A stretch of DNA of 64,000 bases from Pleodorina starrii. Its lineage: Eukaryota; Chlorophyta; Chlorophyceae; Chlamydomonadales; Volvocaceae. The DNA is taken from assembly GCA_030267565.1 (NCBI GenBank), contig BRXU01000003.1, positions 5,245,001 to 5,309,000 of the forward strand, read 5' to 3'. Shown here in pieces: positions 23,945 to 41,301 of this stretch. Each line of letters starts with the position of its first letter. Within the stretch, counting starts at the first letter, position 1. A model generated the notes under the pieces. That model worked only from the letters and a program-made list of their open reading frames with translations, was not told the DNA's origin and ran no database searches. The position numbers and the translations under genes are program-made.

Positions 23945-26007
23945 AGAATACTAACTATCAGGTGACCTCAACTCCGAAACATAAAATCGAACATGTATAA
24001 TAAGTTGAAGATCGCGTCACCGAAAGCAAAACGAACCGAGAACGAGGAACCTTTGACCCCCTTCAGGAGACAGCCAAACCCCGTGCGCCAGGTCGCCGAC
24101 GCTTCCCTCTTGGAACAAACCTTCGGAGCCCCGTGTCCCTCGCCGCCGCAGGGGTCGCGATGGGGGTGCTGGGGACAGCGTACATGCTGGCGCGCAGGCT
24201 GGCACACGCTGCCCAGCCGGGTGGCCCTGGGGTGCCCTGAGGTGCCGCCGAGTCTCCGCAGCGGGGGAGGCTGCGGACGGGCGAGGCGTCCGCACGGCGT
24301 CCGCGCCGGGCCCTCTGTGAATTGCGTGCAACTGCAAGCAAGCGCACGTGCATAGCGCGCATGCGTGCGTGCCAGCGCGTGCAAAAGCGCGACGTGCAAA
24401 GCGCTGCGTATGGAGCTCCAGTTGGCATTGCATGGACGTCTGGCGCGTACTGGAGCTCCAGTTGGCATTAGGACATGGCATGGACGTCTATTGACAGCCC
24501 CCAATGTAGTGCTGTCCGTGTATTAGGGGCATCTGAAGTTGTGGTGGTGCACAGCGCGTGGTGGTGGGTGCTAAACAGTGGCATTCAAGCATATTCAGCA
24601 TTACGTGCCGGTGACACGTGCGACCTGCTCGCGGGTGGGTGCAACAACCAGCGGCCGCTGGTCATCTGCCTCATGCTCCCTCATGTACGTATGCCTCCGG
24701 GATGGTTTTTTTAATGAATTGAATGTTTGAATCGTGTTACTATGACAGATAGAGGGTATGCGGCCGTGCGAACCCCAAGAGGCACAGCTGCAGGTCGCGC
24801 AGTGAGCGGCGGATGACAAGGTGGGGACCAGCAACGGGGGTATGGTAGTTGGAAGCGTACGGGGTTACCGTACTGGGTTCCAGACAGAATGAGGTAAGAG
24901 GCAAGAGGCCGCGGGCAACGGATGGGCTACACGGGTAGCAAAGGTGGGTCAGCGTGCGCTTCCTCGGGAGACCCGCTTGGGCCGTTGTCGAGACGAGTGA
25001 CAGAGGGGTGCGTCTGTCGAGGTTGGGAGATATGGGGGAGGGAGAGGCACCGCGGCAGATAAAAGGGAGCCGCTGCTGGGGTGCAGTAACAGTTAACAGG
25101 GTATCCACGCACCTCACGTTGCAAGCCGAATGGCTGAGCGCGAGGTGGTGATGTCAAGACTGGCCTACACTGACTGTGCTCGGCTGGAGGTTCTTTTTGG
25201 ATCGTTGGGTGGGCTAGGAACGGGAGCTGGCGTAGACGTTGGATGCCCAGGGGCGCGGTCGATTTCGTGGTCGGCTGAGCTCCACGGTGGAAAGGTGGAC
25301 GCTTTCTTAACAATTTTATGAAGGGATGCCTGTTGATGGGATGTGAGTGCAGTTCGCCGGGTTGTTTGCTTCGTTTGGTGCGGGGTTATGTCTTATGTGA
25401 CCGCGGTGAAGGGCGGTGTTGGACCGCGGTGTAGCGAAGGGCTGTGTTGGAGAGGGGTTGGAGCTTGGAGGGCGCTGGCAGAGTGTCGGCATCTCTGGCC
25501 CACGACAATTGTCCTATGTTGACTGATTTTGGGTGTATTTGTAGACGGTGCTTCTGGAAACTGTGCCGCCGAGGGTCGCGAGAGAGGTCGACAGCTGTGT
25601 TTGACTAAACTTGGATTTGGCTAACTGCCGTGCTGTGCGCCTCTTGTGCTGCGCCCTTGACCAGAGGCTGTGAGAGCACATCGTGCTACCAGTAGCGAAC
25701 TGTTTAGACGATTGAACTTGGTATTGCTTCGGGTATCTTGATAGGCAAGACTGACTGGATATGTTCCTTGGCTAACTTTCTCCAGACAAAATCTTGCTTA
25801 AATTATTGCCTGTTAGTACAGCGACTGAAGATTATGATTACATGAGCTCCTATGCAGAAGTTGCGGGCATTTGGAAGCTGTAAGCGTGAATGTCTGGTCC
25901 GCCACGCGGAAACGCCACACGGGCTCCGTAAGTTAACTGATTTCATTCCAGCTCAGCTTACCTCGCTGTGTTGCGTGCTATGCTATCGATGCACAGCTGA
26001 GACTGCC
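23945..26007. other. Intergenic between the matrix-protein gene and TTLL9
   Basis: No supported gene. A short direct duplication is at 24411-24490. The last 600 bp are relatively A/T-rich and probably contain the TTLL9 promoter and 5' leader. A frame open from 25852 runs into the TTLL9 exon, but its first 52 codons have unlike codon use and are treated as untranslated. Confidence 0.45.
24411..24490 (+). repeat. Imperfect direct duplication of about 41-48 bp
   Basis: TGGAGCTCCAGTTGGCATT occurs twice about 40 bp apart, and GCATGGACGTCT also occurs twice. The TGGAGCTCCA word is itself palindromic. Confidence 0.8.
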
Positions 26008-31551
<5,544 letters not shown>

Positions 31552-32743
31552 GGGCCGTTGGCTGGGATCGGATGCAGTCCTGCAGAGGAGGTGGACTGGT
31601 AGAGGTGTAGGGGTGGGGGTGGGTGGGTGGGGAGGGAGGGGGGGAGCGGAGGTACCGGTAGGGGTGTTCGCTGGTCAGGGTTTGTGATCACCCTCACAAG
31701 GCTGCTGCTGTGGGGGAAAAGGGTTTTGGGGTTGCTGCGGTTCTCGGGTTCCGGTGCGGTTTGGCGGTTTGTCTTGGCTGTTGCCCTTGGGACGGTGTTG
31801 GGATGGTGAGCAGGGGGTCATGCATGTGACGATGTGAGGTGGTCGTGGCTCGTGGGTGGGTGGGTGGGTGGGTGGGTGGTGATCCTTCCGTGTTTGAGGG
31901 CTGGAAGGGGGGGTTTCTTGTGGGTGCAAGTGCCGGGGGTGCCACCCTCTTGGGCGCTACAGCCTTTTGCAGGTCCCCGGCGGGACGAGGGTGTTGTTGG
32001 GTTCGGGCCCCTGGTGGTGTCGGGTCGGCTTGTGAGGGTGGTGCAACGGGAAAGAGCGTATATACGGCACTACGTAGTGAAGAGCGATTGCAGCGTGCGT
32101 GCGAACCGTCAAGAGTTGGGAGGCCCAACCGATACGCAGGCGTGGGCGTGGGCAGGTGTGGCCTGTCAAGAGACTTACGGCGGGGTAAAGAAGGGTGCGC
32201 CACACGCGGCGCAAACAGGGCACGTCTCTCTCTGGTAACGGACCCTTAGGGCTGTGCAACGGCATAAGCGGCGCAAGGCGTCTTGTTTTTACCTGCCGGA
32301 ATAGGTCCACCCTGCCTACCAGTGCCTTCCGTGCTACGTCTGACTGCGCACGCGTTTGCCAGGCGATCTTTCGTTTCCATCACAGCGGGGGCATTACTTC
32401 TTTTATTCAGCTGTTGTGGCTGCAGGCGTGACGGGGTGACGGCGGGTCATAGGTTTGGCTTGAAGCTACCGAGCACTTGATCGACACATACGGCAAGCCT
32501 TGCAGTGCGATGCAAGCGAATTGCAATGCAACCGAGAGAGGTGCAGCGATACAAGCGTACTGATATTTATAAGCCCTTTGTGGCGCGTCTAGGATGTGTG
32601 TTCTTAGGTAGGCTGCATTCGGTGTCGAGGTAGCTAATGCGAGAGTCCCCCTGGCCCCAAGATTTGGTCCCTGGCGACTTGCACGCATGAAGGGTTTCTG
32701 TAACCTCAATTAAGCAAAATTCATTATTCATCCATACGTCACA
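31552..32743. other. TTLL9 3' region and MYB promoter
   Basis: No coding exon recognised. G-rich (GGTG)n tract at about 31853-31882. A TGTAA word at 32699-32703 could be the TTLL9 polyadenylation signal, but it lies only about 40 bp before the MYB start. The last 450 bp are comparatively A/T-rich. Confidence 0.4.
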
Positions 32744-35700
32744 ATGTCGCATAAAACGGCGTGGACTGAAAGGGAGGATGCTCTGCTCCGCCAACTTGTG
32801 GAGGAAAAGGGCCCCAGGCATTGGGGCACCATTGCTGCTTTATTGAAGAACAAAAGCGCCAAGCAGGTCTGCCATCGTCACCCCGCGGCCTCGGTTTTGC
32901 GGGCTTCGTAAGATGGCCAATGTCGCGCTCACGCAGTGTCGGCGCCGCTGGACAAACTATTTGAGTGTGGAGCTAAAATCTGGAGGATGGACTCCCGAGG
33001 TTAGTAAGGGTAATGTTCGCCGGTGACCCAGGGGCCTGTTCTACCGTCGTGGTTAGTCGTGTGTTTACGTTTCAACCAAGGGCGGCCTTTGCTGCCCTGG
33101 CAGAGGACAATACCTCATAGACCTCCTTTCAATTTGCAGGAGGACCGAATATTGTTGGAGGGCCACAGGCTGCACGGGTAAGTCCTTGCAGAGGCTGACG
33201 CTAAATGTGCAGTTACCGTACGCACATGCTAGAGATGTCCGCCCCGACTGCTGTCAAAGAGACCTCTAACACTGCGTAATCTCCTACGCACCGCACAGGA
33301 ACAAATGGACAGAGTTGGCAAAACTGGTGGGCGGCAGGACGGACAACGCCGTCAAGAACAGGTGACCACAACGGGAAAGCATACAAAATTATTGTTCATT
33401 CCAAATCAGTTGTCTGCTGTTGAAACCACGGCGCCGGTAAGAAGAAGCTTCTGCCCATCTGTACTGCATCTGCATCGCAATCTGCTACCAAAGCCCGGCG
33501 GCGTCGCGGCGCCGTCCCCCCCACCTCGCGCGCCGCACCGCCCCACCTCATCTCCCAACCCGCCGCATCGCACGTTCGCACCTCTCACCCCACCTCACCC
33601 CACCTCACCTGACCCCACCTCACCTCACCTCACCGTGACATCCTCCATTCCTCCCGCTCTGCTCCACTTCACTCCACTCCAACTAACTCACTCCACTCCT
33701 CTGCCCTCCTCCGCTCCTCGCCTCTCCTCTCCCCGCCGCACCGCCCCCCCAGGTTCGCGGCGCTGTCCAAGCGGTCACGGACGTCCTCACGTGCTGCCTC
33801 ATCAGCCTCCGGCGGCCGCAAACGTCACCGCACCGGCGACACCGGCTCCTCCAGCGACGACGAAGGGGACACCGCCGCCGCCACCGCCGCCGCCGCAGAC
33901 GACGACAGCGGCCCCGATGACTCAGCGGGCGACACTTTCATGGGCGGCGCCGCCCCCAGGGACCTCGCGGCGTCAGGCGGTGGCGGCGGCTACGGCTTCA
34001 GCGCCCCCGCCACCGTCTCCGCCACCGCTGCCGCCGCCGCCGCATTCCTGGGCCGCACGGCCGGCATCCCCGAACGCCGGCACTCGGCTGCTGCCGCGTT
34101 CCCCGCCGCCGCTGGACATCTTGCAGCCGCGGCCTTTGCCGCCGGCGGCGGCAGCGGCGGCGTCGCCGCCGCCGCCTTTCACGACGGCGCTTCCTTCGCC
34201 GGCGTCGGCGCTCCGGGCATGGGCTTTCTCGGCAGGTCACGGAGCCTGGGCGGAATGCAGATGCACGCACAGGTGCAGCCGCAGGCGCAAACGCAGGCAA
34301 ATTGGCTGCCGCTGCAGCCGCAGCCGCAGCCGCAGGCGCGAATGCGAGCTCACGACCACGCGCAGGGGGAGCTTTGGACAACCCAACGGTCTCTCTGGGC
34401 GGCAGATGCCGACGCGGCTGCCTGCCGGGGCGCATCCCTGTCGCTCGGGGTCGTGGGCCAGCGCCTGCTCCCCGCGGAGCTGCGGGCGCTGTCGCAGCCG
34501 GCGTGCGGCGGACACCACACGGCCGTCGAGGCCGGCTTTGAGTTCGGCTTTGCGGCGGCGGAGGCGGCGGCGGGCGAGCCCCGGGCCCCACAGCGGCAGC
34601 AGCGGCAGCAGCAGCAGTCGGTCTGGGAGGCGCACTGGCAGCCGCAGGCGCCGGCATTCGCGCAGCCGCAGCCTCACCCGCACCAGCAGCCCCACGCGCG
34701 CCATCCGGGCTACCCGAACCCACATCCGCACCCGTATCAGCAGCGGTCCCAGTACCAGCATCCGCGCCCCCCGCAAGACCCCCACCAGCGCGCATGCGCG
34801 CATTCGCAGATGGGACCTGGGCCGGTGCCCGGTGGCTGGCCGGAGTCGGATCCGGGGTGGCTGACGGAGGACGTGAGAGGATGTTTGGATGCCGCGTTCT
34901 GGGGGCGGCGTGCATTCGCCGGCGCACGGCCAAGCGACGGCAGCGGCGCCTGGGAGGGTGACGGCGGCGTCAGCGGCAGCGGCAGCGGCGGCGGCGGCGG
35001 CGGCTGGGGAGGTAACAGGACGTCGATCGAGGGGAGCTGCGGCGGCAGCGACGGGGGCGGCGGGTGTGTGCTGCGGGGCGCAGGCGCTGCAGGTTTCGGA
35101 GCCTTCACGCGAGGCGGAGAAGCGGCGTCTTGGGGCGGCGGGTGGCGGCAGTGTCCGCCGCAGCCGCCGCCACCGCCGTCGACGGCCGATGGATTTGCCC
35201 CTGTGGTGTTATCATTACGGCCTGATGGGCGGGTGACGGCGCCACTGGCGCCGTCGCCGCTGCCGCCGCCTCAGCTGCGTCTTGAGATGGACGCCGATGT
35301 GTTTGGCAGCCCTGCCGCTGTCGCTGGCAGTGGCAGTGGCGGCGGCGGCGGTGGCGGCGCGGCTCCAGCGGCACCGGTACGCCTGCACCCGCACCCGCAC
35401 CCGCCGCTGCCGCTGCTCGAGGATATCCACATTCTGCAGCCGCAGCAGCCGCAGCACCAGGAGCACCAGCAACACCAGCAACACCAGCAACAGGCGCTGC
35501 AGTTGCAGCATTTGCAGCAGCTACAGCTGCAGGAAGACGAGTTGTGGTGGCGCGAGCAGGCGGCGAAGTGGCAGCAGCAGCAGCAGCAGCAGCACGGCCA
35601 GCAACAGCAGCAGCAGGAGCCTTCCCTGCCGCAGCCACAGCCACAGCAGGTCGCCGCCGCCGTGTCTCTCGGCCCCGACGAGGCTCCCGCCGGTCTCAGC

Positions 35701-38204
35701 GGCGGCGGCACCACCGGCGGCCCACGACAGGTCGTCTGGGCACCGCCGAGGCGGCTACCTCTCACCATCTGCATCCCCGACATTCCGATCGATGAGCATC
35801 AGCCCTCCGACCAGCACCACTCACCCACGGCGGCGCCGCCGCCGCCTCTCCAAAGGCCCGTGGCGGCGTCTCCCGTCGGCACTGACCCACGGGTCCATCC
35901 GACCCATGGGTCGGAAGCCGCAATGGCCCCTGGGTCGGAAGCCACACTGCCGCCAGACTTGCCAATGGCAGGTGGGAGTCGAGGGAGCAGCAACGGCTCC
36001 AGCCCCCGTGAGGCTCTCGCTCTCGCCCTCGCCCTCATCGGCGGCATCGGCACCGGCGGTGGAGGCAGCGCCGGCGCTAGCCCGAGGCAGGCCTGGGCGC
36101 CGCCCAGGCGGCTGGCGCTCAACATCCGCATACCGGACGACCCGGCGGCGGAGCCGCTGCCGTCGCCGTCGCCGTCGCTGGTGCAGTCGCCGTCGCACTC
36201 GCGGCGGGCCGCTGCGGCGTCGCCGATGTGTCTCGAGACGCGAGTGCGGTCGCCGCTGGGATCAGCCGCTGCGGCGGCGGCGGCGGCAGCCGCAGCGGGC
36301 GTAAGGGCTCGGAACCCGGGAGGCGTCAGCCCTAGGATTGCTGGCGGCGGCGGCGTCGGCGGCGGTGGTGGTGGTGGTGGCAGCGCCGGCGCCAGCCCAC
36401 GGCAGGCCTGGGCGCCGCCGAAGCGGCTGTCGCTCAACATCCGCATACCGGACGACCCCACCGACGAGCCGTGCGGACTGCGGCAGTCGCCGGCGCGGCC
36501 ATCGCCGGCGCGCGCGCAGGCGCACGCGGCGGCGGCGGCGCCGTCGGCGGCGCGGCGGATGCTGATTGCGTCTCCGCAGGGGCTCGATTTGCGCGCACTC
36601 ACGGTCAGTCCCTGGGTTGGGCTGCTGCGCTGCTGCGCCTGAATTTGGTGGTGGTGGTGGTGGTGGTGGTGGTGGTGGTGGTGGGGCATGTGTCGTGTCC
36701 ACACTTAAGGGTGGTCAACAGTGGTCGACAACAGGGCTATAAAACAGGACGAACGGTGGAACATCGGTGCGCTTGTCCACCGGACCGCTCTGTGAATGGC
36801 ACCAGGGCCGCGGTTTGGCTGGGTGGGACACACATAACCCCGGTGTTTGCCAAATGTACTGAACTCAGTCACAACCTCCTTGCCCGTTTGTGCCTTGTGC
36901 TGTCAGCCGCTGCTCGCTTTTTTGTGTGTATGTGCTTTTCCAAGAAGAAGGAAGACACACAGCAACCAGCCGTATCACTCCTTGAGCTTCGTCGACGGGG
37001 CCGCGCCACTTGCGTGCCGCAACCAACCCTGACCTTACCGCACGTCGTCAACCACCACCACAATCACCACAACAACAACCGCAACCACCATGGCCGTTCC
37101 AACTGCCATAACGGCTAAAACCCTAAAACCCTAAAATCCGCACAGGAGGTCTTCACACCCTCCGAGCTGGTCTTTGCGAGGGAGCTGAACGACTCGCTGC
37201 CGCCGCCGCCGCGGCGACGGCCGCCGCCGCCGTGGCTTGGGGGCTCCAACCTCAAGCACGGCAGCCGCCGCGGAGGCGGTGGCCGCGGCGGCGGCGGCGG
37301 CGATGCGGCGGCCGACAGCGAGCAGCGCAGCCGCCGCCGCGTCGCCGTCGATGACGAGGATGATGATGAGTACAGCGAGGAGGAGGAGGAGGAGGAGGGC
37401 CACGGCGTCTGCGACGAGGAGCGCAACAGCGGTGACGGCGACGCCGACGGCGACGGCGATGGCGACAACTACGACGAAGACGCGGAGGGGGGCGAGGAGG
37501 ACGTGTTTGTTGGCTCATGCGCTGGGGAGCGTGGGGAGCTGCTCAGCCCGTCGCGCTTGCTGCTTCCAGGATCCACAACCGCGAGTGCAACCGCAACCGT
37601 GAATGCAACCGCCAGTAACTCCCCGACGGCGGCCGCGGCGCAGCGGCGCCGTCGCCGAGGCGGCGGCTGCAGCGGCGGCGGCCGGGAGCGGCGGTTGGAG
37701 CCCCGGGCCCTGCCCGCACTCATCTCACCGGGCAGCACCCAAAACGCCGCGGACTTTCTCGACGTGTTGCAGTGGTTTCCGGCCGACAGCAGCAGCGGCG
37801 GCGGCGGCGGCGGTGACGGCGGCGGCGACGGGCAGAGCTACGGCCACCGGAGTCTGCCCCGCTCCTGCGCGCGCAGCGGCGCCGCTCTGTCGCGCCGCCG
37901 CCGCACCGCCGCCGCCGCCGGCCCCTCTGCCGCCGCTGACGCCGACGCCGACGCCACCACCCTAACCCGGCCTGCCGTCGACGGCGCCGTTGGCGGCGGC
38001 GGCGGCAGCGGGGGTGCTTGCTACAGCGACGTCGGCGAGTGTGATGCGGCGCCAGCGGCCGGCGTGCTGCGGATGGTGGCGACGGGCCTCACCCCCGGGG
38101 GCCTCACCGGTCGGAGTCCGCGGACCACGGGTCGGAGTCCGCGGCCGTGGGAAGTCACTGCTGCCGGACTGGGCAGCATCTTCGGTCGCAGTCCCCGGGG
38201 ATGA
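32744..38204 (+). CDS. R2R3-MYB transcription factor with very long low-complexity tail
   Basis: Nuclear DNA-binding regulator. Exons 32744-32866, 32937-32999, 33140-33177, 33299-33361, 33753-36603, 37146-38204, giving 1398 aa in frame. R2 reads TAWTEREDALLRQLVEEKG, HWGTIAALL, SAKQCRRRWTNYL. R3 reads GGWTPEEDRILLEGHRLHG, NKWTELAKLVGGRTDNAVKN. The conserved tryptophans and the third-helix KQCRRRW and TDNAVKNR contacts are present. The remaining 1300 residues are Ala-, Gln-, Gly- and Pro-rich with His/Gln repeats and an acidic block near 37340-37500. Three copies of PRQ-W-APP-RL-L-I-IPD (codons near 35730, 36085 and 36400) are the only ordered-looking element in the tail. The C-terminus carries GRSPR repeats. 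The four small MYB exons have lower GC than the tail exons. Target genes cannot be inferred. Confidence 0.88.
36643..36682 (+). repeat. (GGT)n microsatellite in MYB intron 5
   Basis: Uninterrupted GGT/GTG triplets shortly after the intron donor at 36604. Confidence 0.9.
37115..37138 (+). repeat. Interstitial telomere-type repeat (CCCTAAAA)
   Basis: CTAAAACCCTAAAACCCTAA lies a few bases before the CACAG acceptor at 37145. Three units of the Chlamydomonas-type telomere word inside an intron. Confidence 0.8.
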
Positions 38205-38247
38205 AGACGACAGGTTCCACCCCCCCGCACGAGGATCTGAAGCGCAC

Positions 38248-38252
38248 TGTAA
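38248..38252 (+). terminator. Probable polyadenylation signal TGTAA of the MYB gene
   Basis: TGTAA is the usual poly(A) signal in volvocine algae. This one is 44 bp after the MYB stop codon, so it would give a short 3' UTR. Confidence 0.4.
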
Positions 38253-39974
38253 CAAGACCACAAAACAATGGACAGGGTGGGATCTGGGATGGGAAGGGCG
38301 CCTGTGGAGAGGCGGACTTGTTGGGCGTGCGCGTCAGGATGCGCCTGTGTGGATTCAACTGTCGGCGCGTGTGGTATATTCAACCGTCGGCGCCTGCAGC
38401 GTATCCCCGCGGACACCGGCGCCCGAGCTGAGAAGTGGGCTTTCGGTTCGGCCTCAGAGGGCGATATCCGGGGTGTGTGTGGGGCGGGGGGATGGCGGGG
38501 TTGGGCCGGCTTGCTGAGACAGGCTCGCGGCGTCTGGTCGGCGGGCGCGGGGGGCGGGGGGGGGGGGGGCGGAGTTTACAGGATAGCCTCTGCGGGATGG
38601 CGAGGAGGGCTGGGGGCGCCGTCGTTGCTTTGGTTGCGGGCAAGTGCATTGCGTGGCGGCCCGCCCCTTGCTCGAAGGCCTGGTGTTTCGACCCCGATTC
38701 GTGTTCGAATGGAACTATGGAAGGCATGCGCATTTGGCCGGTTCGGTTGGTGGTTGGGCCCGGCAGTTGCCGTAGATGTAGGAGCTAGGCAGTTGACATC
38801 GTAAGCCGGTTGTTTAGGAGCACCTGTTGTTGCTGCCGTTGCGGCATTTTGCCTTTTCTTAGGGTTAGATGATCGATTGCCGCTTCCTTGAGGCTGAAGC
38901 CAGGCTGGCATATGCTATCATGAGGGTTAAGCCCTGATGGCTCCCGGGCGGGCGTACTATCTTGTCGGGTAGGATGTCGGGTTGTCGGGCAGGATGTAGG
39001 ATGTGAGCGGAGGCGCCACCTGCCGCCTGCCGCCGCCGCCGCACGGCAACACAACGCCACACCCTCTCGACGTTGCGTTGTGCGCAGCCCGCCTAACTCT
39101 ATCACAACAGATGCGCCGATGTTGTTAAATAAACCAGTAGGACGCACTGTACCGTTGGCGCAAACCTGCAAACGGGCCCGGAAGCGGAGTCACATGGGCC
39201 CTCAACCCCTCATGGGCCATCTTTACGGCGCGCTGTCGCATTTTTACCTTATACAAATGGCGCAATCTCCCCAAGATCGCCTTCCCTCCTGCAGCTTTGT
39301 CCACTGGCGCGCAGGCCGCCGATACACACGCAGCGATCTGCGGACGCCTGCCTGGGGCGCCATCTTTTTGCGCGAATTCGTTGGGAGGGCTGTCGCTTGA
39401 GCGCACAGCGCTCAGGAGTACGGCAGCAGGCAGCGTTCAGCCCTCGTCGTCTTCAAAGGGCAGCATCCGGCGTGGGCACTCGGAGCGCTGCGGTTCAGCG
39501 GCCGCCGGTTGCCGCAAGCCGCCCGTCCATGAACGCGGGGGCTGTCTGTGTTCCTTAGGCGCCGGTACCGGTATCTGGGATCGTGCCCGAGGGGCACAGC
39601 CGGGGGGCCAGCGGGCCTGCAATACAGTTGCACAGCGCCTGCTGCGTGTGAGTGCGCCTGCGGGAAACAAAGGACAACAACACACGAGCTCAGGGGCCGC
39701 TTCTCGGTGTCTGTTGGGGGGAAATGCAGCTGGGCTGAACTCTGCAGCCATGTTCAGCAAACGGTTCACCGCGGGGGGGGGGCACGCAACAGCGCCCAGT
39801 GCGGGTCGGTGCGTTGTGATGCCAAGCTTCATAAAATCATGTTCTTTCCATTGGGATTTCGGAAGCCTCGAGAGCAGGTAGGTAACTTTGATTCGGCCCA
39901 CCATCGCTTGCATGCCCGATGGCGATTGGCAGATGTTTTGCCGGGGTGGATTCAATCGACACATACAAGCCCTC

Positions 39975-40087
39975 GCGCTGAGCCGAACACGGTTCTCATA
40001 TCTCTTTCGCCTTTTACTAAAGAGATCAGCGAGTCCGGCTCACGAAGGCGCATATCAACACTTTTTGCAAGGCTTTTGCCTTCCCCA
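39975..40087 (+). repeat. 113-bp structured dispersed repeat, copy B
   Basis: Same end points as copy A (GCGCTGAGCC to CTTCCCCA), differing at a very few positions (for example ACACGG against ACACGA). Stem-forming segments are unchanged. Confidence 0.85.
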
Positions 40088-40207
40088 AACGAATTAACCC
40101 GTAGGGCCTACGTACTGCGTAAGGAAGAAAAGCCAACATTGCAACACCAGGTTACCCCAGCGGTTCCCCAACGAAAGGTTTCCCAAACCATACAAAGTGA
40201 TTACTAT

Positions 40208-40316
40208 ATGGACCCGGCATGGACCCGGCATGGACCCGGCATGGACCCGGCATGGACCCGGCGCCTACTATGGTCTGGCATGGACCCGGCGCCGACTATG
40301 GCATGGACCCGGCGCC
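40208..40316 (+). repeat. 11-bp minisatellite (CATGGACCCGG)
   Basis: Four perfect tandem units followed by three degenerate ones interrupted by CGCCTACTATGG and CGCCGACTATGG. Confidence 0.85.
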
Positions 40317-40540
40317 GACTACGTCTTCACAGGCATTACAGCCCAGTAGCGGCGTCTCTGACGGCGTGCGGTCACACAGCTAGGTCAGGCGACTAGCCCG
40401 CCAGGTGCCACGCCAGGGATGGCGGCGGACATCGTGGACCACTGGAGTGGACAGTGGGCCTCTAATAATAAGCCGTGACCTCGTGGTAATAACAACAACA
40501 CTGCTGTAAGGGCTTCGGCTACGGGGGAGACAACGGGCCT

Positions 40541-40632
40541 TTCAGGTGATCCCGTGCAGGATCCCGCTCCAGGGATCCCGCTCCAGGGATCCCGTGCAGG
40601 ATCCCGCTCCAGGGATCCCGTGCAGGGTGCAG
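40541..40632 (+). repeat. GGATCCCGCTCCA / GGATCCCGTGCA minisatellite
   Basis: Six or so alternating 12-14-bp units around a BamHI-like GGATCC word, followed by three copies of CGGTGCCCAT. Confidence 0.85.
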
Positions 40633-41188
40633 GTGCCCATCGGTGCCCATCGGTGCCCATCGCGGTCGTGACCGCCGCCCCAGGACGTTCGCTGCGTCAT
40701 TGTCTGTGTTGTCTGCTGTGAGGAGTCGCCCGCCGTTCCAACGCTTCTTTCAACAACTCCCCTTCAACCTTCACCAGCCGACAGCTCCCACCCGTTGGTG
40801 CCGCCACTTTCCCCCGGCCCTGACCACCCCGACACGCCCTCGGTTGATTCCCGCATCCCGCTCCATCTCCTGCTTCACTTTTTGCCCTTTTGCCATTCTC
40901 CTGGCTATCGCTCACTGGGCTCACACCGCTCCTTTCCAGTCTCTTTCACGCCGCACAATGACCCCCTCCCCAGTGCGATTGCGCGCAGATGCTGCCGATT
41001 TATTCGGTCTTATTTTCTCGTCCTCTTTTGCGGCTTGATTGCCGTAGTCACTTTCTTTTGCAGTTCATAGCGGGCGAATGGTGAAACCCTACTTGTGAAA
41101 TGCTAATAAGTTGATTCCCCAGACATACGATAGCCTGTTGCGTTTTGCAGATTTCACTGTCCGCGTTCAGTCTTAGTTTAAGTTTGTA

Positions 41189-41301
41189 TGGGGAAGGCAA
41201 AAGCCTTGCAAAAAGTGTTGATATGCGCCTTCGTGAGCCGGACTCGCTGATCTCTTTAGTAAAAGGCGAAAGAGATATAAGAACCGTGTTCGGCTCAGCG
41301 C
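41189..41301 (-). repeat. 113-bp structured dispersed repeat, copy C (inverted)
   Basis: Reverse complement of copies A and B with identical length and edges. It differs at one base next to the inner stem (TTCTTATAT against TTCTCATAT), outside the paired bases. Confidence 0.85.

Larger units (their letters stand above)
39975..41301. mobile_element. Putative non-autonomous inverted-repeat element
   Basis: Bounded by two copies of the same 113-bp repeat in opposite orientation (39975-40087 forward, 41189-41301 reverse) with about 1.1 kb between. The interior has no protein-coding frame but holds two minisatellites. No clear target-site duplication was found at the outer edges. It could be a MITE-like element or a chance pairing of two solo repeats. 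Confidence 0.4.

Noticed and set aside
25852..26007. Upstream in-frame ATG as TTLL9 start
   Set aside because: The extra 52 residues do not resemble the family N-terminus and the DNA is less GC-rich, so it is probably 5' UTR; not fully excluded.
40090..41180. Coding gene inside the inverted-repeat element
   Set aside because: Open frames are short, contain the minisatellites and have no splice or start context.
41189..41301. Hammerhead-type ribozyme in the 113-bp repeat (CTGAT...GCGAAAGAGAT)
   Set aside because: The CUGANGA core and the GAAA spacing are not both present on either strand.
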